From assembly GCF_024498075.1 (NCBI RefSeq), contig NZ_JANHOF010000006.1:308974-372973 (forward strand): a DNA stretch of 64,000 nucleotides, given 5' to 3'. Every line of letters begins with the position of its first letter. Within the stretch, counting starts at the first letter, position 1. The DNA comes from Paenibacillus mendelii (GTDB taxonomy: Bacteria; Bacillota; Bacilli; Paenibacillales; Paenibacillaceae). A model generated the notes under the pieces. That model saw nothing but the letters and a program-made list of their open reading frames with translations. It had not been told where the DNA came from and ran no database searches. Shown here one piece after another: positions 44,402 to 52,655 of the stretch. Made by a program: the position numbers and the translations under genes.

Positions 44402-45139
44402 GTGTTGTTGTTGCTGGGAGAATATTTGTTTGTGCTGTTGGTAGGATTGGTCGCAGGTGCAATCAGCGGCGTAATTGGCACAGGCTCATCCATTATGCTG
44501 CTGCCTGTTCTTGTCTATACATTTGGCCCGAAGCAAGCCGTACCCATCATGGCCGTAGCTGCTGTCATGGCGAACATTTCAAGAGTGATTGCCTGGTGGC
44601 GTGAGGTCAATTGGCGGGCTTTCGCCGCTTACTCCGTTACAGGTGTGCCTGCTGCAGCTATTGGGGCCAGAACGCTGTGGGCGTTACCGGTGCATGTTGT
44701 CGATATCGGACTCGGACTTTTCTTTCTAGCTATGATTCCTGTAAGACATTGGCTTGAAGCGCAACGAATACACATTCGCTTATGGCAGCTTTCCATCGCT
44801 GGAGCCTTCATCGGCTTCTTGACCGGTATCGTTCTCTCAACCGGCCCCCTCAGCGTGCCGGCATTCACCTCCTATGGATTAGTGAAAGGCGCGTTTCTAT
44901 CTACGGAAGCGGCCAGTTCATTTGCCATCTATGTGAGCAAAATCGTGACCTTCCAAGAGCTGGGGGCCCTTCCGGCTAAGGTGATTGTGCAAGGCGTGAT
45001 TGTAGGCGTATCTCTCATGCTCGGTACGTTCGCCGCCAAGAGAGTTGTGCAGCGAATGAGTGTCGCCTCGTTCCGCTATGTACTTGATTTGCTACTATTG
45101 GGTTCCGGGTTATCGATGCTGTGGGCGGCGTTCCATTAG
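44402..45139 (+). CDS. TauE/SafE family sulfite/anion exporter
   Basis: About 245 residues with seven or eight hydrophobic spans. The family motif appears twice in the expected two-fold repeat: GAISGVIGTGSSIMLLPVLV near the start and GAFIGFLTGIVLSTGPLSVP in the middle, the latter with conserved Pro and Thr. Proteins of this family move sulfite, sulfoacetate or other organic anions across the membrane. The start is uncertain: GTG 44402 almost touches the AGTAGGA RBS, and TTG codons at 44405 and 44408 are alternatives. No sulfur gene is adjacent. Confidence 0.85.
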   Translation: MLLLLGEYLFVLLVGLVAGAISGVIGTGSSIMLLPVLVYTFGPKQAVPIMAVAAVMANISRVIAWWREVNWRAFAAYSVTGVPAAAIGARTLWALPVHVVDIGLGLFFLAMIPVRHWLEAQRIHIRLWQLSIAGAFIGFLTGIVLSTGPLSVPAFTSYGLVKGAFLSTEAASSFAIYVSKIVTFQELGALPAKVIVQGVIVGVSLMLGTFAAKRVVQRMSVASFRYVLDLLLLGSGLSMLWAAFH

Positions 45140-45209
45140 CTTCATTTTGTTTCAAAAATACGGCTGCGGGATCTCTAGATGGAGCAGCCTGTAGAAAGCG
45201 GTGATTACC

Positions 45210-45839
45210 TTGAAAGAACTAATCTTAATCCGGCATGGCGAAGCCGAGCATCTGCTCACAGGTGTAGTCGGCGGATGGACCGATACGAAGTTGACGGAGC
45301 TGGGTAAGCAGCAAGCCCATTGCACAGCTGTGAGAGCAGCGCTGCTGCTGCAGGATACAACCTTTCGTCTATATAGCAGCGATTTATCCAGAGCGAGGCA
45401 GACTGCACAGATTATTGGGCATCGTCTTGCTAGTGACCCTATATGCGTAGAGGGTTTAAGAGAATTAAGCAATGGTGCGGCGGCTAATTTATCTGTGGAG
45501 GAAGCAGACAAAATTCGAAATCCTGTGACTGATCCCGTGACGGATTGGGTCCCCTATCCGGGGGCGGAGAGCTGGAGAATGATGCATGACCGCTTGTCAG
45601 CCTTTATGGAGGAACTAAACGTTACAGAGGATGTGGTCGTAATCGTGAGCCATAGCAATGCGATCATTTCACTCATCCATTACTGGTTACGATTTTCACC
45701 GGACATGTTCAACGTATCATTCGATATTCAGCCTTGCAGCATAACACGCTTGCGAATTAATAAGTGGGGTGAAAGAACGATCTCGAAATTAAACGACACC
45801 GCTCATCTCGAAGTTGAGGGGCTGCTGCTGCCTTCTTGA
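45210..45839 (+). CDS. Histidine phosphatase (phosphoglycerate-mutase-like)
   Basis: About 209 residues. The catalytic RHG motif is in LILIRHGEAEH near residue 8. Also present are SSDLSRARQTAQIIG (phosphate-binding Arg), the later Glu (GAESWRMMHDRLSAFMEE) and VVIVSHSNAI, which holds the second catalytic His. TTG 45210 is preferred (RBS AAAGCGG); GTG 45201 is another in-frame choice. The substrate is unknown. Family members act on sugar phosphates, alpha-ribazole phosphate or nucleotides. Confidence 0.87.
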   Translation: MKELILIRHGEAEHLLTGVVGGWTDTKLTELGKQQAHCTAVRAALLLQDTTFRLYSSDLSRARQTAQIIGHRLASDPICVEGLRELSNGAAANLSVEEADKIRNPVTDPVTDWVPYPGAESWRMMHDRLSAFMEELNVTEDVVVIVSHSNAIISLIHYWLRFSPDMFNVSFDIQPCSITRLRINKWGERTISKLNDTAHLEVEGLLLPS

Positions 45840-45899
45840 CTCTGCCTTTACGGTAGAAGAGGATGTTCACGATAATCGGGTAAAGAATGGAGGGCTTCC

Positions 45900-46367
45900 A
45901 TGATTCGTCTGGCAGAATCAGAAGATGCACATCTCGTACATCATTGCATGATAGCGGCGTTCGAGGAGTACAGGCAAGCCGACGTTCCTTCAAGTGCGCT
46001 TAATGAAGCTGTAAGCTCGATTGAAGAGTCATTAAGGAACGGGTCTGAGCGAGCCTTACTGTACCTGAGCGATGAAATTCCGTGGGGGTCGGTCAGATTT
46101 AAGGTGGATGATCATGGAATCTATTTCTCCCGTCTATCTGTTTGTCCCGAGGCCAGAGGGAGAGGAATTGCAACATCCATGCTGGCGTGGCTCGAGAATT
46201 ATGCGATAGAGCAGGGGAAGTCAAGAGTATGGTGCAGGGTGCGGATGTCGGTGCCTCAGAATATACAGTTGTATGCATCACTTGGCTTTCAGGTATATAA
46301 GGAAGAAGTTGTTACAAACCCTAACGGCTTCCCTGTGAAGACGGTCCTTATGGAAAAAGAAATCTAA
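45900..46367 (+). CDS. GNAT N-acetyltransferase
   Basis: 155 residues with the full GNAT core: YFSRLSVCPEARGRGIATSM for the beta4 strand and acetyl-CoA loop, then a V-shaped C-terminal pair ending in YASLGFQVYKEEVV. RBS GGAGGG lies before ATG 45900. It stands alone and is followed by a terminator. The substrate is unknown. Confidence 0.87.
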   Translation: MIRLAESEDAHLVHHCMIAAFEEYRQADVPSSALNEAVSSIEESLRNGSERALLYLSDEIPWGSVRFKVDDHGIYFSRLSVCPEARGRGIATSMLAWLENYAIEQGKSRVWCRVRMSVPQNIQLYASLGFQVYKEEVVTNPNGFPVKTVLMEKEI

Positions 46368-46378
46368 TAAGAGTCGCG

Positions 46379-46409
46379 AAACGGCTGCCGCGGAGCAGCT
46401 GTTTTTTTA
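46379..46409 (+). terminator. Rho-independent terminator
   Basis: ACGGCTGC pairs with GCAGCTGT (one G-U pair) around CGCGGA and is followed by seven T residues. It ends the GNAT transcript. Confidence 0.85.
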
Positions 46410-46440
46410 TATCCATCGGGCCCGTATTGTCTGATGCCTG

Positions 46441-46505
46441 CTGTAACTCCAAAAAAGGGCGTTACAGCGGGGGATTTTATCCTAGCGGAGAATTACCGTT
46501 ACAGC
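46441..46505. repeat. Dispersed relative of the 114-bp repeat modules
   Basis: CTGTAACTCC, an A-run and GCGTTACAG form one module. Then, inverted, TTACCGTTACAG (the complement of CTGTAACGGTAA) forms a second. Both share the CTGTAAC core and A/T-run layout of the modules in the array at 40390-41212. Confidence 0.6.
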
Positions 46506-46570
46506 CCGTGCATCCAATTCAGCGTCCTCCTCGGATAGTTTTGTACATAGCAGCCTAATCAACTTAACTG

Positions 46571-46635
46571 TTGACAATATATTCCTAACCGCCTATATTG
46601 TATTAATATTCATGATAATGTATATATATTCAATC
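46571..46635 (+). promoter_or_regulatory. Promoter with two ARG boxes
   Basis: TTGACA (46571-46576), a 17-base spacer and TATATT (46594-46599) form a near-consensus promoter. On the opposite strand, CATGAATATTAATACAAT (46597-46614) matches the AhrC ARG-box consensus CATGAATAAAAATKCAAK at 15 of 18 positions. A weaker box (46618-46635) matches at 12. The boxes are 21 bases apart, the two-turn spacing used by ArgR hexamers. Arginine-dependent repression is inferred. Confidence 0.7.
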
Positions 46636-46649
46636 AGGGAGGCTGGGAA

Positions 46650-47576
46650 ATGAATCATCTACTAACACTGAAGGAGTTCGATAAGGATACCTTATTCTCC
46701 ATCATTCGCAAAGCAATCGAGATCAAGAACAAGCCTGAACAATATTACCACGCATGTGAAAGAAAGGGGCTGCTGATGCTTTTTCAGAAAACGTCGACCC
46801 GAACGAATCTGTCCTTTCAGTCCGGCATACAACAAATGGGTGGCTACGCGGTGCCCATGGACTGGAATTCGAGTAACTTCAGTATTTCACCGATCCAATA
46901 TGAAGTCCGGTATGCTTCGAGGAACTGCGACGTTATTATGGCTAGGTTAACGAATCATTCTGATCTGCTGGAGCTAGCTAAGTATTCCGACGTCCCCGTC
47001 ATTAATGGCTGTTGTGATCAATACCACCCTTGTCAGGCCTTGGCCGACTTAATGACGATTTATGAGACGAAAGGGACTTTCTCAGATGTGACGCTAACGT
47101 ATGTAGGGATCCACAATAATGTTGTAAATTCATTGATAGCGGGTTGTATGACAGCAGGGCTTCGTCTTCAACTCGTGACACCGATCATCAATGATGCCTC
47201 TTGGGATGAAGAATTGATGCAGACCGCATACCGGAGTGGATCTATCCTTAATGTGGAAAGTTTATCCGAGGCGCTGCTTAGAACTGATTTTGTCTATACC
47301 GATACGTGGGTCGATATGGAGTATTTCCACGCTGATCACTATCAAGATGAGAAAAATAGAAGGATCCAATTGATGATGCCTTTTCAAATTAATAAGGAAT
47401 CGCTAGGTGGCTGCACGCCCTTCATCATGCACGACATGCCCGTTCATCCCGGGTTTGAAATCGAGGAGGAGCTGATTGAATCCGACCAATCGATTATCTA
47501 TCAGCAAGCGGAGAACAGGATGCATGTTCAGAAGAGTTTGTTGTTGTATCTGCTTGAACATCAAGGCGAGGAATAA
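46650..47576 (+). CDS. Ornithine carbamoyltransferase-like protein, atypical acceptor site
   Basis: 308 residues, normal length. Carbamoyl-phosphate motifs are intact: FQKTSTRTNL (Ser49-Thr50-Arg51-Thr52) and YHPCQALADL. The second domain has YVGIHNNVVNSL and FVYTDTWVDM as in ornithine carbamoyltransferases. The HCLP motif that contacts ornithine is replaced by HDMPVHPGFEI. So it is a true member of the aspartate/ornithine carbamoyltransferase family, but the acceptor may differ. ARG boxes upstream tie it to arginine status. RBS GGGAGG precedes ATG 46650. No other arginine gene is adjacent. Confidence 0.88.
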   Translation: MNHLLTLKEFDKDTLFSIIRKAIEIKNKPEQYYHACERKGLLMLFQKTSTRTNLSFQSGIQQMGGYAVPMDWNSSNFSISPIQYEVRYASRNCDVIMARLTNHSDLLELAKYSDVPVINGCCDQYHPCQALADLMTIYETKGTFSDVTLTYVGIHNNVVNSLIAGCMTAGLRLQLVTPIINDASWDEELMQTAYRSGSILNVESLSEALLRTDFVYTDTWVDMEYFHADHYQDEKNRRIQLMMPFQINKESLGGCTPFIMHDMPVHPGFEIEEELIESDQSIIYQQAENRMHVQKSLLLYLLEHQGEE

Positions 47577-47909
47577 TCGTTCTGCAGCGAAGGGCTGTCC
47601 CGAGGTATATGCTCCACTTTCTCGGAATTTAGAAGTGCGGGTTCGGGCTCGCGCACGGTAAATGGGATATTTTCGTCTATAATCAGCATGGTTCGTAACC
47701 AAGCCTCCAATTAATACATGTTTCTCATGAGTTCTACCTCAATATGGATATTCCTCTAGAGGAAGGGAATTTGTTCATTATCTATTAGTAAACAGCATCG
47801 CAGACAGCCTGATACGGATGGCGAAGTATTTTATAAAAAAGCTCAGCCTGTCAAAGATGATGCCAAACATGGATAATGGATATATATGGTAAACGAGGAG
47901 TGGTGATAC
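47577..47909. other. Intergenic region with no clear feature
   Basis: The stretch lies between the carbamoyltransferase and a GNAT gene. It has AT-rich parts near 47770-47890 that may hold the GNAT promoter. I see no convincing gene, repeat or terminator. Short frames here lack an RBS. Confidence 0.4.
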
Positions 47910-48842
47910 ATGGAGGGGAAACCCAGTTACTTGATCCGGCACATGAATCAAGAGGATGATTTCACTCAATTGCTCCAAATGATGAACGATACGGCAAAAA
48001 GATTTAATCCCGATCCCATCTTTCTTGGTTATGGCACGACTACCGAGGAACTGAAAGACAATTATGCGGACCCTACGCGAAATAACGGTTTTCTGGCGGA
48101 GCATGACGGAGAGGTCATTGGCTTCATGTGCGTGTCGCTGTCCCCGATTACGAGGAACGGGTTTATCGAGTTTGGCTTTCTTGAAGGGCATGAAGTTATA
48201 CTCGCGGACTTAGTGGACAGATGCCTTCCAGTCGTTCGACATAACGGCGGCAGCAAGCTGTTTAAATTTGCTTTCAGCGCATTCGGTCAGATCAGAAACC
48301 GCGAGATTAGCCTCTGGGAAAGCTTGGGCTTCACGTCGGGGGAATACTCCGAGGTCACGCTTGCCCTATATCTCAAGGAATGGAAGGAGCCGGAGAATTT
48401 CAATAAAGCCCATATCATGCCTGCCGCTGAAGAGGAATATGAAACGATCAAGCAGTTATTAATCGAGGAGGACGAAAGCTTTATTGCCGAACGGGTGGAT
48501 AATCCCAAGACCGTTGTAATCACCCTGAGAGACGCCGATTCGAATGAAATAGCAGGGGTAGCATTCTACTTTGTGGATCTATTTCAACAAGGAACCGACC
48601 ATGAATACTTGGATGCCTATTCCTTCACGATACATGTCCGGCCTAAATTCCAGCTGGGCAAGTCAGAGATTCACCGGCTGCTGCAGGCTGCTTTACTTTC
48701 AACGAAACAGCTGGGAGTCATGCACGTCATATCTCGAATCACCTTGAAAAATTTCACTGTCTTCGCTTTAATGATTCGAGAAGGATTTGATGATCTGGAA
48801 ATGGAAAAGAATAGTACAGTTCAAATGTACAAAAAGGTATAA
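47910..48842 (+). CDS. GNAT N-acetyltransferase, long two-lobed form
   Basis: 310 residues, about twice a single GNAT. The N-terminal half has a GNAT-like pattern (NNGFLAEHDGEVIGFMCVSL) and the C-terminal half a second degenerate unit (ITLRDADSNEIAGVAFYFVD, then IHVRPKFQLGKSEIHRLLQA). This fits a tandem GNAT-fold protein. The acetyl-CoA loop is poorly conserved, so activity is uncertain. RBS GAGGAGTGG lies before the ATG at 47910. A small HTH-type gene follows after one base. Confidence 0.75.
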   Translation: MEGKPSYLIRHMNQEDDFTQLLQMMNDTAKRFNPDPIFLGYGTTTEELKDNYADPTRNNGFLAEHDGEVIGFMCVSLSPITRNGFIEFGFLEGHEVILADLVDRCLPVVRHNGGSKLFKFAFSAFGQIRNREISLWESLGFTSGEYSEVTLALYLKEWKEPENFNKAHIMPAAEEEYETIKQLLIEEDESFIAERVDNPKTVVITLRDADSNEIAGVAFYFVDLFQQGTDHEYLDAYSFTIHVRPKFQLGKSEIHRLLQAALLSTKQLGVMHVISRITLKNFTVFALMIREGFDDLEMEKNSTVQMYKKV

Positions 48843-48843
48843 T

Positions 48844-49110
48844 ATGACCAAATATATCAATGCCAAGGATATTTTGCCCGAGCATTTGATCAAAGAGATT
48901 CAAAAGCATGTCAGGGGCGCGCATATCTACATTCCCCAAACGGAGCGGCAGCAGTGGGGAGCATCGACGGGCATTCGTGACGAGTTAGAAGAACGGAACG
49001 CCGAGATCGTGTTGAAATATAAGTCAGGGTTTACCGTCACGCAATTGGTCAACTTCTATAACTTAAGCGAGGATCGAATTCGGCGCATTATCTATGATAG
49101 AGAGCTATAG
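48844..49110 (+). CDS. Small CD3324-like putative DNA-binding protein
   Basis: 88 residues starting at ATG 48844, one base after the GNAT stop; weak RBS AAAAGG. The sequence (YINAKDILPEHLIKEIQKH, then IPQTERQQWGASTGIRDELE and a C-terminal VTQLVNFYNLSEDRIRRIIY) has the pattern of a helix-turn-helix of the CD3324 family, described from clostridia and bacilli. It is probably translated with the preceding GNAT. The DNA-binding role is inferred from the helical pattern. Confidence 0.75.
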   Translation: MTKYINAKDILPEHLIKEIQKHVRGAHIYIPQTERQQWGASTGIRDELEERNAEIVLKYKSGFTVTQLVNFYNLSEDRIRRIIYDREL

Positions 49111-49143
49111 CCGAAGGCGATGCGCTCTATACAACAAGCGAAG

Positions 49144-49159
49144 GACCGCCGCGGCGGTC
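49144..49159. repeat. Perfect GC palindrome
   Basis: GACCGCCGCGGCGGTC, a 16-base perfect palindrome between the small DNA-binding gene and the MOSC gene. It resembles other GCCGCGGC-centred hairpins at 56841 and 62533. It may act as a terminator, but no T-run follows. Confidence 0.5.
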
Positions 49160-49195
49160 TGTTGCTGTATAACATACGAAATGAGGGATCACACA

Positions 49196-49933
49196 TTGAC
49201 GCTCACATCGATTGGTCACATCAGCGAAATCAACAGATATCCGGTAAAGTCGTTTGCGGGGGAGACCTTGCAGACGAGCTTGATTGAATCGTATGGATTA
49301 TATGGGGACCGCTTGCATGCTTTCATCGATGAAACCAAAGAAGGTTGGAGTAGATATTACACCGCCAGACAGGCGCCCAGTATGCTGAGCTACAAGACTC
49401 AACTGATTGGGGAGGATTCCGGGGAAAGGGCGCCACACGTGAGAGTAACATCGCCGGATGGACGAATTTTTAATTGGGATGAAGCTTTATTGCGCGAGAT
49501 ACAGGCCTTTTCGAAAAGGAAACTATCAATGCTCACTTGTAAGCCGGAAGCCTCTGAGCTTGCGGCGGTGGATACAGGTAGTATTCTAATCATTACGGAT
49601 TCTACCTTACGCAAACTGGAAGCGATGTGGGGAAAACGATTAGACCCCCGCCGGTTTAGAGCTAATCTGGTGGTGACGTTGGACGATGAATCAATCCATG
49701 AAGGCGATTGGATCGGAAAGCAGCTGTCAGTGGGCAGCGCACAGCTGCAGGTGGATCAATACTGCGAGCGCTGCATGATGATTACAATCGACCCCGATAC
49801 CCTGGAACCGGATAAATCGCTGTTGAAGAAAGTGAACGAGGAGCTGGGGTTGAATTTTGGCGTGTATGCATCGGTTAAGAGGACGGGACAGATTCATGTG
49901 TGGGATAATGTATTTGTAGCGAAGGGGAGCTAG
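49196..49933 (+). CDS. MOSC domain protein
   Basis: About 245 residues if it starts at TTG 49196 after ATGAGGG; an ATG at 49181 lies before that RBS. It has the N-terminal MOSC_N-like beta barrel (INRYPVKSFAGETLQ) and a C-terminal MOSC core with the conserved CERCMMITIDPDT, which contains the Cys expected to hold sulfur or the molybdenum cofactor. Members move sulfur for molybdenum enzymes or reduce N-hydroxylated compounds (YiiM/YcbX types). No molybdopterin genes are adjacent. Confidence 0.85.
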   Translation: MTLTSIGHISEINRYPVKSFAGETLQTSLIESYGLYGDRLHAFIDETKEGWSRYYTARQAPSMLSYKTQLIGEDSGERAPHVRVTSPDGRIFNWDEALLREIQAFSKRKLSMLTCKPEASELAAVDTGSILIITDSTLRKLEAMWGKRLDPRRFRANLVVTLDDESIHEGDWIGKQLSVGSAQLQVDQYCERCMMITIDPDTLEPDKSLLKKVNEELGLNFGVYASVKRTGQIHVWDNVFVAKGS

Positions 49934-50035
49934 AGATAAGTAGAGAATTGGCTGATAAAAGAACCCAGACAGATAAGGCTGCCGCTATGAATCGGTGGCT
50001 TTTTTCAGTCATGTATGGGTGAACGGAGGCTTAAG

Positions 50036-50971
50036 TTGATAATGGAAGTTAATGAAGTTCAATTATTAGAAAAAACTATTCAACGGTATATTTCACCTGA
50101 CGCAGGCGTAATCAGTATCGAAAGTAAGTCTATTGGTATGGGATTTCAGGCCGTTGATTTGCTGCGGCACAGGGTTAAGCTGCATGTGAACGGTGAAGAG
50201 ACTTGCGTCTCTTTCGTTACGAAGAAGGCAACCTATATCGAACGATCCACGCTTTCCCTACTATATTCGCAAGCAGCGAATGTACCTTATAGTTTGTCTA
50301 TCGATTCGCACGCCGCTGGCCGCAGCTTATTGTGTATTCAAGATGTAGACGATCAGACGGATTACGGGAATCTGGATATTCCTTCGCTTCAGATGAAAGA
50401 AATGCAAGCGCTGGCACACATACATCGGACGAACATGGGAAATCAGACCGCTTTGCCATGGTTATCGCGAGTGGATCAAGCCCATATAAGCAAAATGCTA
50501 AACGAACGTTGGAGACCTTCCTGGGAGGCCGCAAAAGAAAACAAAGCCTTCATCGAAGAGTATGGAGTACACCTCATAGCTGAGATCGAGGATGCGGCAC
50601 ATCACATCGTTCATGACATCGGTGTTGTTATTCAAGATGAGAGCACCTATACCTTGATACATAATGATCTCAACCCGGGCAATGTGTTAGTCCATCATAA
50701 TGAGGATGTCTATTTTATTGATTGGGAGGAAGCCCGTTACGGATCTTTATTCTTCGATATTCCTCTTCGCTGCAGCAGCTTAAAGCTGGCGAATGAGTAT
50801 CGGGATCAGTTAGGCATTGAGATTCCTCAATCCCGGTATGAACCGCTTTTCTCCATTGCGTCCCGGTATCTAGGCCTTCGTTATATGAGCTGGAACTTGG
50901 GGGCTTGGCAGCATAATCAGCAAGCGAAGGATGATCTGAAGAGATACATCGAGATGGTGGTTAGTCCTTAA
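50036..50971 (+). CDS. APH-family phosphotransferase (protein-kinase-like)
   Basis: About 311 residues from TTG 50036, seven bases after CGGAGG; ATG 50042 is also possible. The aminoglycoside-phosphotransferase/choline-kinase fold is shown by the catalytic loop LIHNDLNPGNVLV (HxDxxxxN) and the DFG-equivalent FIDWEEARYG. The N-terminal nucleotide loop is less conserved. The family includes aminoglycoside kinases, macrolide kinases and many kinases of small metabolites. A second APH-like gene follows after 33 bases. The substrate is unknown. Confidence 0.85.
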   Translation: MIMEVNEVQLLEKTIQRYISPDAGVISIESKSIGMGFQAVDLLRHRVKLHVNGEETCVSFVTKKATYIERSTLSLLYSQAANVPYSLSIDSHAAGRSLLCIQDVDDQTDYGNLDIPSLQMKEMQALAHIHRTNMGNQTALPWLSRVDQAHISKMLNERWRPSWEAAKENKAFIEEYGVHLIAEIEDAAHHIVHDIGVVIQDESTYTLIHNDLNPGNVLVHHNEDVYFIDWEEARYGSLFFDIPLRCSSLKLANEYRDQLGIEIPQSRYEPLFSIASRYLGLRYMSWNLGAWQHNQQAKDDLKRYIEMVVSP

Positions 50972-51004
50972 TGTGATCGAATTGGGGCTTGGAGGCGAAA
51001 CAGA

Positions 51005-51946
51005 ATGATTCCAGATCATATCAAGGCGGATGTATTCGCCCAACTCGGATGTCAGCCATCTGAAGCTAAACTTCTTGGAGGTTACAATAATAACGTATAT
51101 GAGATTAACCGCGGCAAAGATATCGTTGTGAAAATAGTAGACAGGTCAATTGTTGCCGAGAGCCGTGTCTTAGCTGAATTAGAATGGTTAGTTTATTTGA
51201 ATTTACATGGGCTGAGTGTGGTGAGACCTGTGCACTTAATCGGGGATACCTACATTCAGCCGATTTCAGACGGGTACTATTTGATCGCCTACGACAAGGT
51301 GATAGGGACACCTATCAATTCTCAAGAGAGCCGAGTTTGGAACGATGAATTATTCGGCAAATGGGGAGAAATGATGGGGAAGATGCATACGCTCGCGAAA
51401 AGCTATCAAGCGGTCCATCAGCGGCCCCAGTGGTTTGAACAGGATCTATTTAATGAAGAAGCCTTTCATTCCGACCCCTTGCTAGCAGGGAAGTGGAAGC
51501 AATATCATAATGATTTAATAGCCCTTACGACATCCAAAGACTCCTATGGGTTAATCCATGGCGACCTTCATCAGCATAATTTGTTGCTTCGGGATCAGGA
51601 GATAACACTGCTGGATTTCGGGGATTGCGAGTACAATTGGTTCGCTTATGACATTGCGATCGTTATGTATCATACTGCCCAAACCGTACCAGAAGGTCCA
51701 CACAGGGAAAAGTTTATTAAATCCTTTTTCACTTCATTTATGGAAGGATATACGAAAGAGAACTCTACGACGTCGTTCGTCCCTCAGATCGATTATTTTA
51801 TCGATTACAGACACTTCTACTCCTATGCCTATCACACCGCTTACGCCGACAAGAGCCAGTTAACGGAAGCACAACTCAGATTTCTCGATGAAATGAGATT
51901 ATCTTTGATCAATAGGGATTCCTATTTAGGGTTTTCTATCAAATGA
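51005..51946 (+). CDS. APH-family phosphotransferase (homoserine kinase-like)
   Basis: 313 residues. The nucleotide-binding loop is LLGGYNNNVYEINRG, the invariant Lys is in IVVKIVDR, the catalytic loop is GLIHGDLHQHNLLL (HGDLxxxN) and the metal-binding motif is LLDFGDCEY. All kinase residues are present. It resembles YtmP/homoserine-kinase-type and spore CotS-like kinases. It is the second of two tandem APH-like genes and is followed 13 bases later by a histidine phosphatase, hinting at a small phosphate-transfer operon. The substrate is unknown. Confidence 0.87.
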   Translation: MIPDHIKADVFAQLGCQPSEAKLLGGYNNNVYEINRGKDIVVKIVDRSIVAESRVLAELEWLVYLNLHGLSVVRPVHLIGDTYIQPISDGYYLIAYDKVIGTPINSQESRVWNDELFGKWGEMMGKMHTLAKSYQAVHQRPQWFEQDLFNEEAFHSDPLLAGKWKQYHNDLIALTTSKDSYGLIHGDLHQHNLLLRDQEITLLDFGDCEYNWFAYDIAIVMYHTAQTVPEGPHREKFIKSFFTSFMEGYTKENSTTSFVPQIDYFIDYRHFYSYAYHTAYADKSQLTEAQLRFLDEMRLSLINRDSYLGFSIK

Positions 51947-51959
51947 AGGAGGTAAACCT

Positions 51960-52529
51960 ATGAAAACAGTCATCTACATGGTAAGACATGCGGAGTCGCC
52001 TTTTGTACATGGAGAAGAAAGAACCAGGGGGCTTTCGGCAGAGGGATTTCAAGAGGCAAAGCGAGTGGCAGAGGTATTGAGAGACGTTGAGATTCACTAT
52101 ATCGCATCCAGCCCCTACACGAGAGCCAAACAAACCATTCAGCACATCGCCGATCATCATTCCTTGAGCATTATCGAGTATGAGGAATTGATGGAACGAC
52201 CGATTAAAGGGCTGGATTATAAAGGGACATGGGAGGTATTAGAGGAAGCTATAAGCAAGTCCTTTGATGATAAGGATTATGCCTTAGAGGGCGGCGAATC
52301 TACCCGAATAGCACAGCAGAGAGCCATACCGGTGATCGAGAAGCTTCTTGAAGAACAACTAGGGAAGAATATCGTGATCGGGACACATGGCAATATCTTG
52401 ACAATCATAATGAATCATTATGATGAGCAATATGGATATGAGTTTTGGAAGCAGACCTCGAAGCCGGATATCTATAAGCTGGTTTTTGATCACCAACGGC
52501 TGGAAGGTGTCGAGCGAGTTTGGCGTTGA
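51960..52529 (+). CDS. Histidine phosphatase (phosphoglycerate-mutase-like)
   Basis: 189 residues. The RHA/RHG motif is VRHAESPFVHGEE near residue 9. It also has SSPYTRAKQTIQHIA, an acidic GGESTRIAQQRAIP and the late VIGTHGNILTII with the second His. RBS AAGGAGGT lies before ATG 51960. The closeness to the APH-like kinase suggests a kinase and phosphatase acting in one pathway, but no substrate can be named. Confidence 0.88.
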   Translation: MKTVIYMVRHAESPFVHGEERTRGLSAEGFQEAKRVAEVLRDVEIHYIASSPYTRAKQTIQHIADHHSLSIIEYEELMERPIKGLDYKGTWEVLEEAISKSFDDKDYALEGGESTRIAQQRAIPVIEKLLEEQLGKNIVIGTHGNILTIIMNHYDEQYGYEFWKQTSKPDIYKLVFDHQRLEGVERVWR

Positions 52530-52655
52530 GCAAACCCCTCATACGACCCGTTGAATATTGTTGACAAAATTAAAGCGCGTTCATATACTGAGATTGGTTT
52601 TAGTATTGTCTACAATATTTAATTATGGTATTCAAAATGATAAGGGGATATGAAG

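Noticed and set aside
47403..47702. A 99-residue minus-strand frame at the end of the carbamoyltransferase gene
   Set aside because: It mostly mirrors the carbamoyltransferase reading frame and has no RBS.
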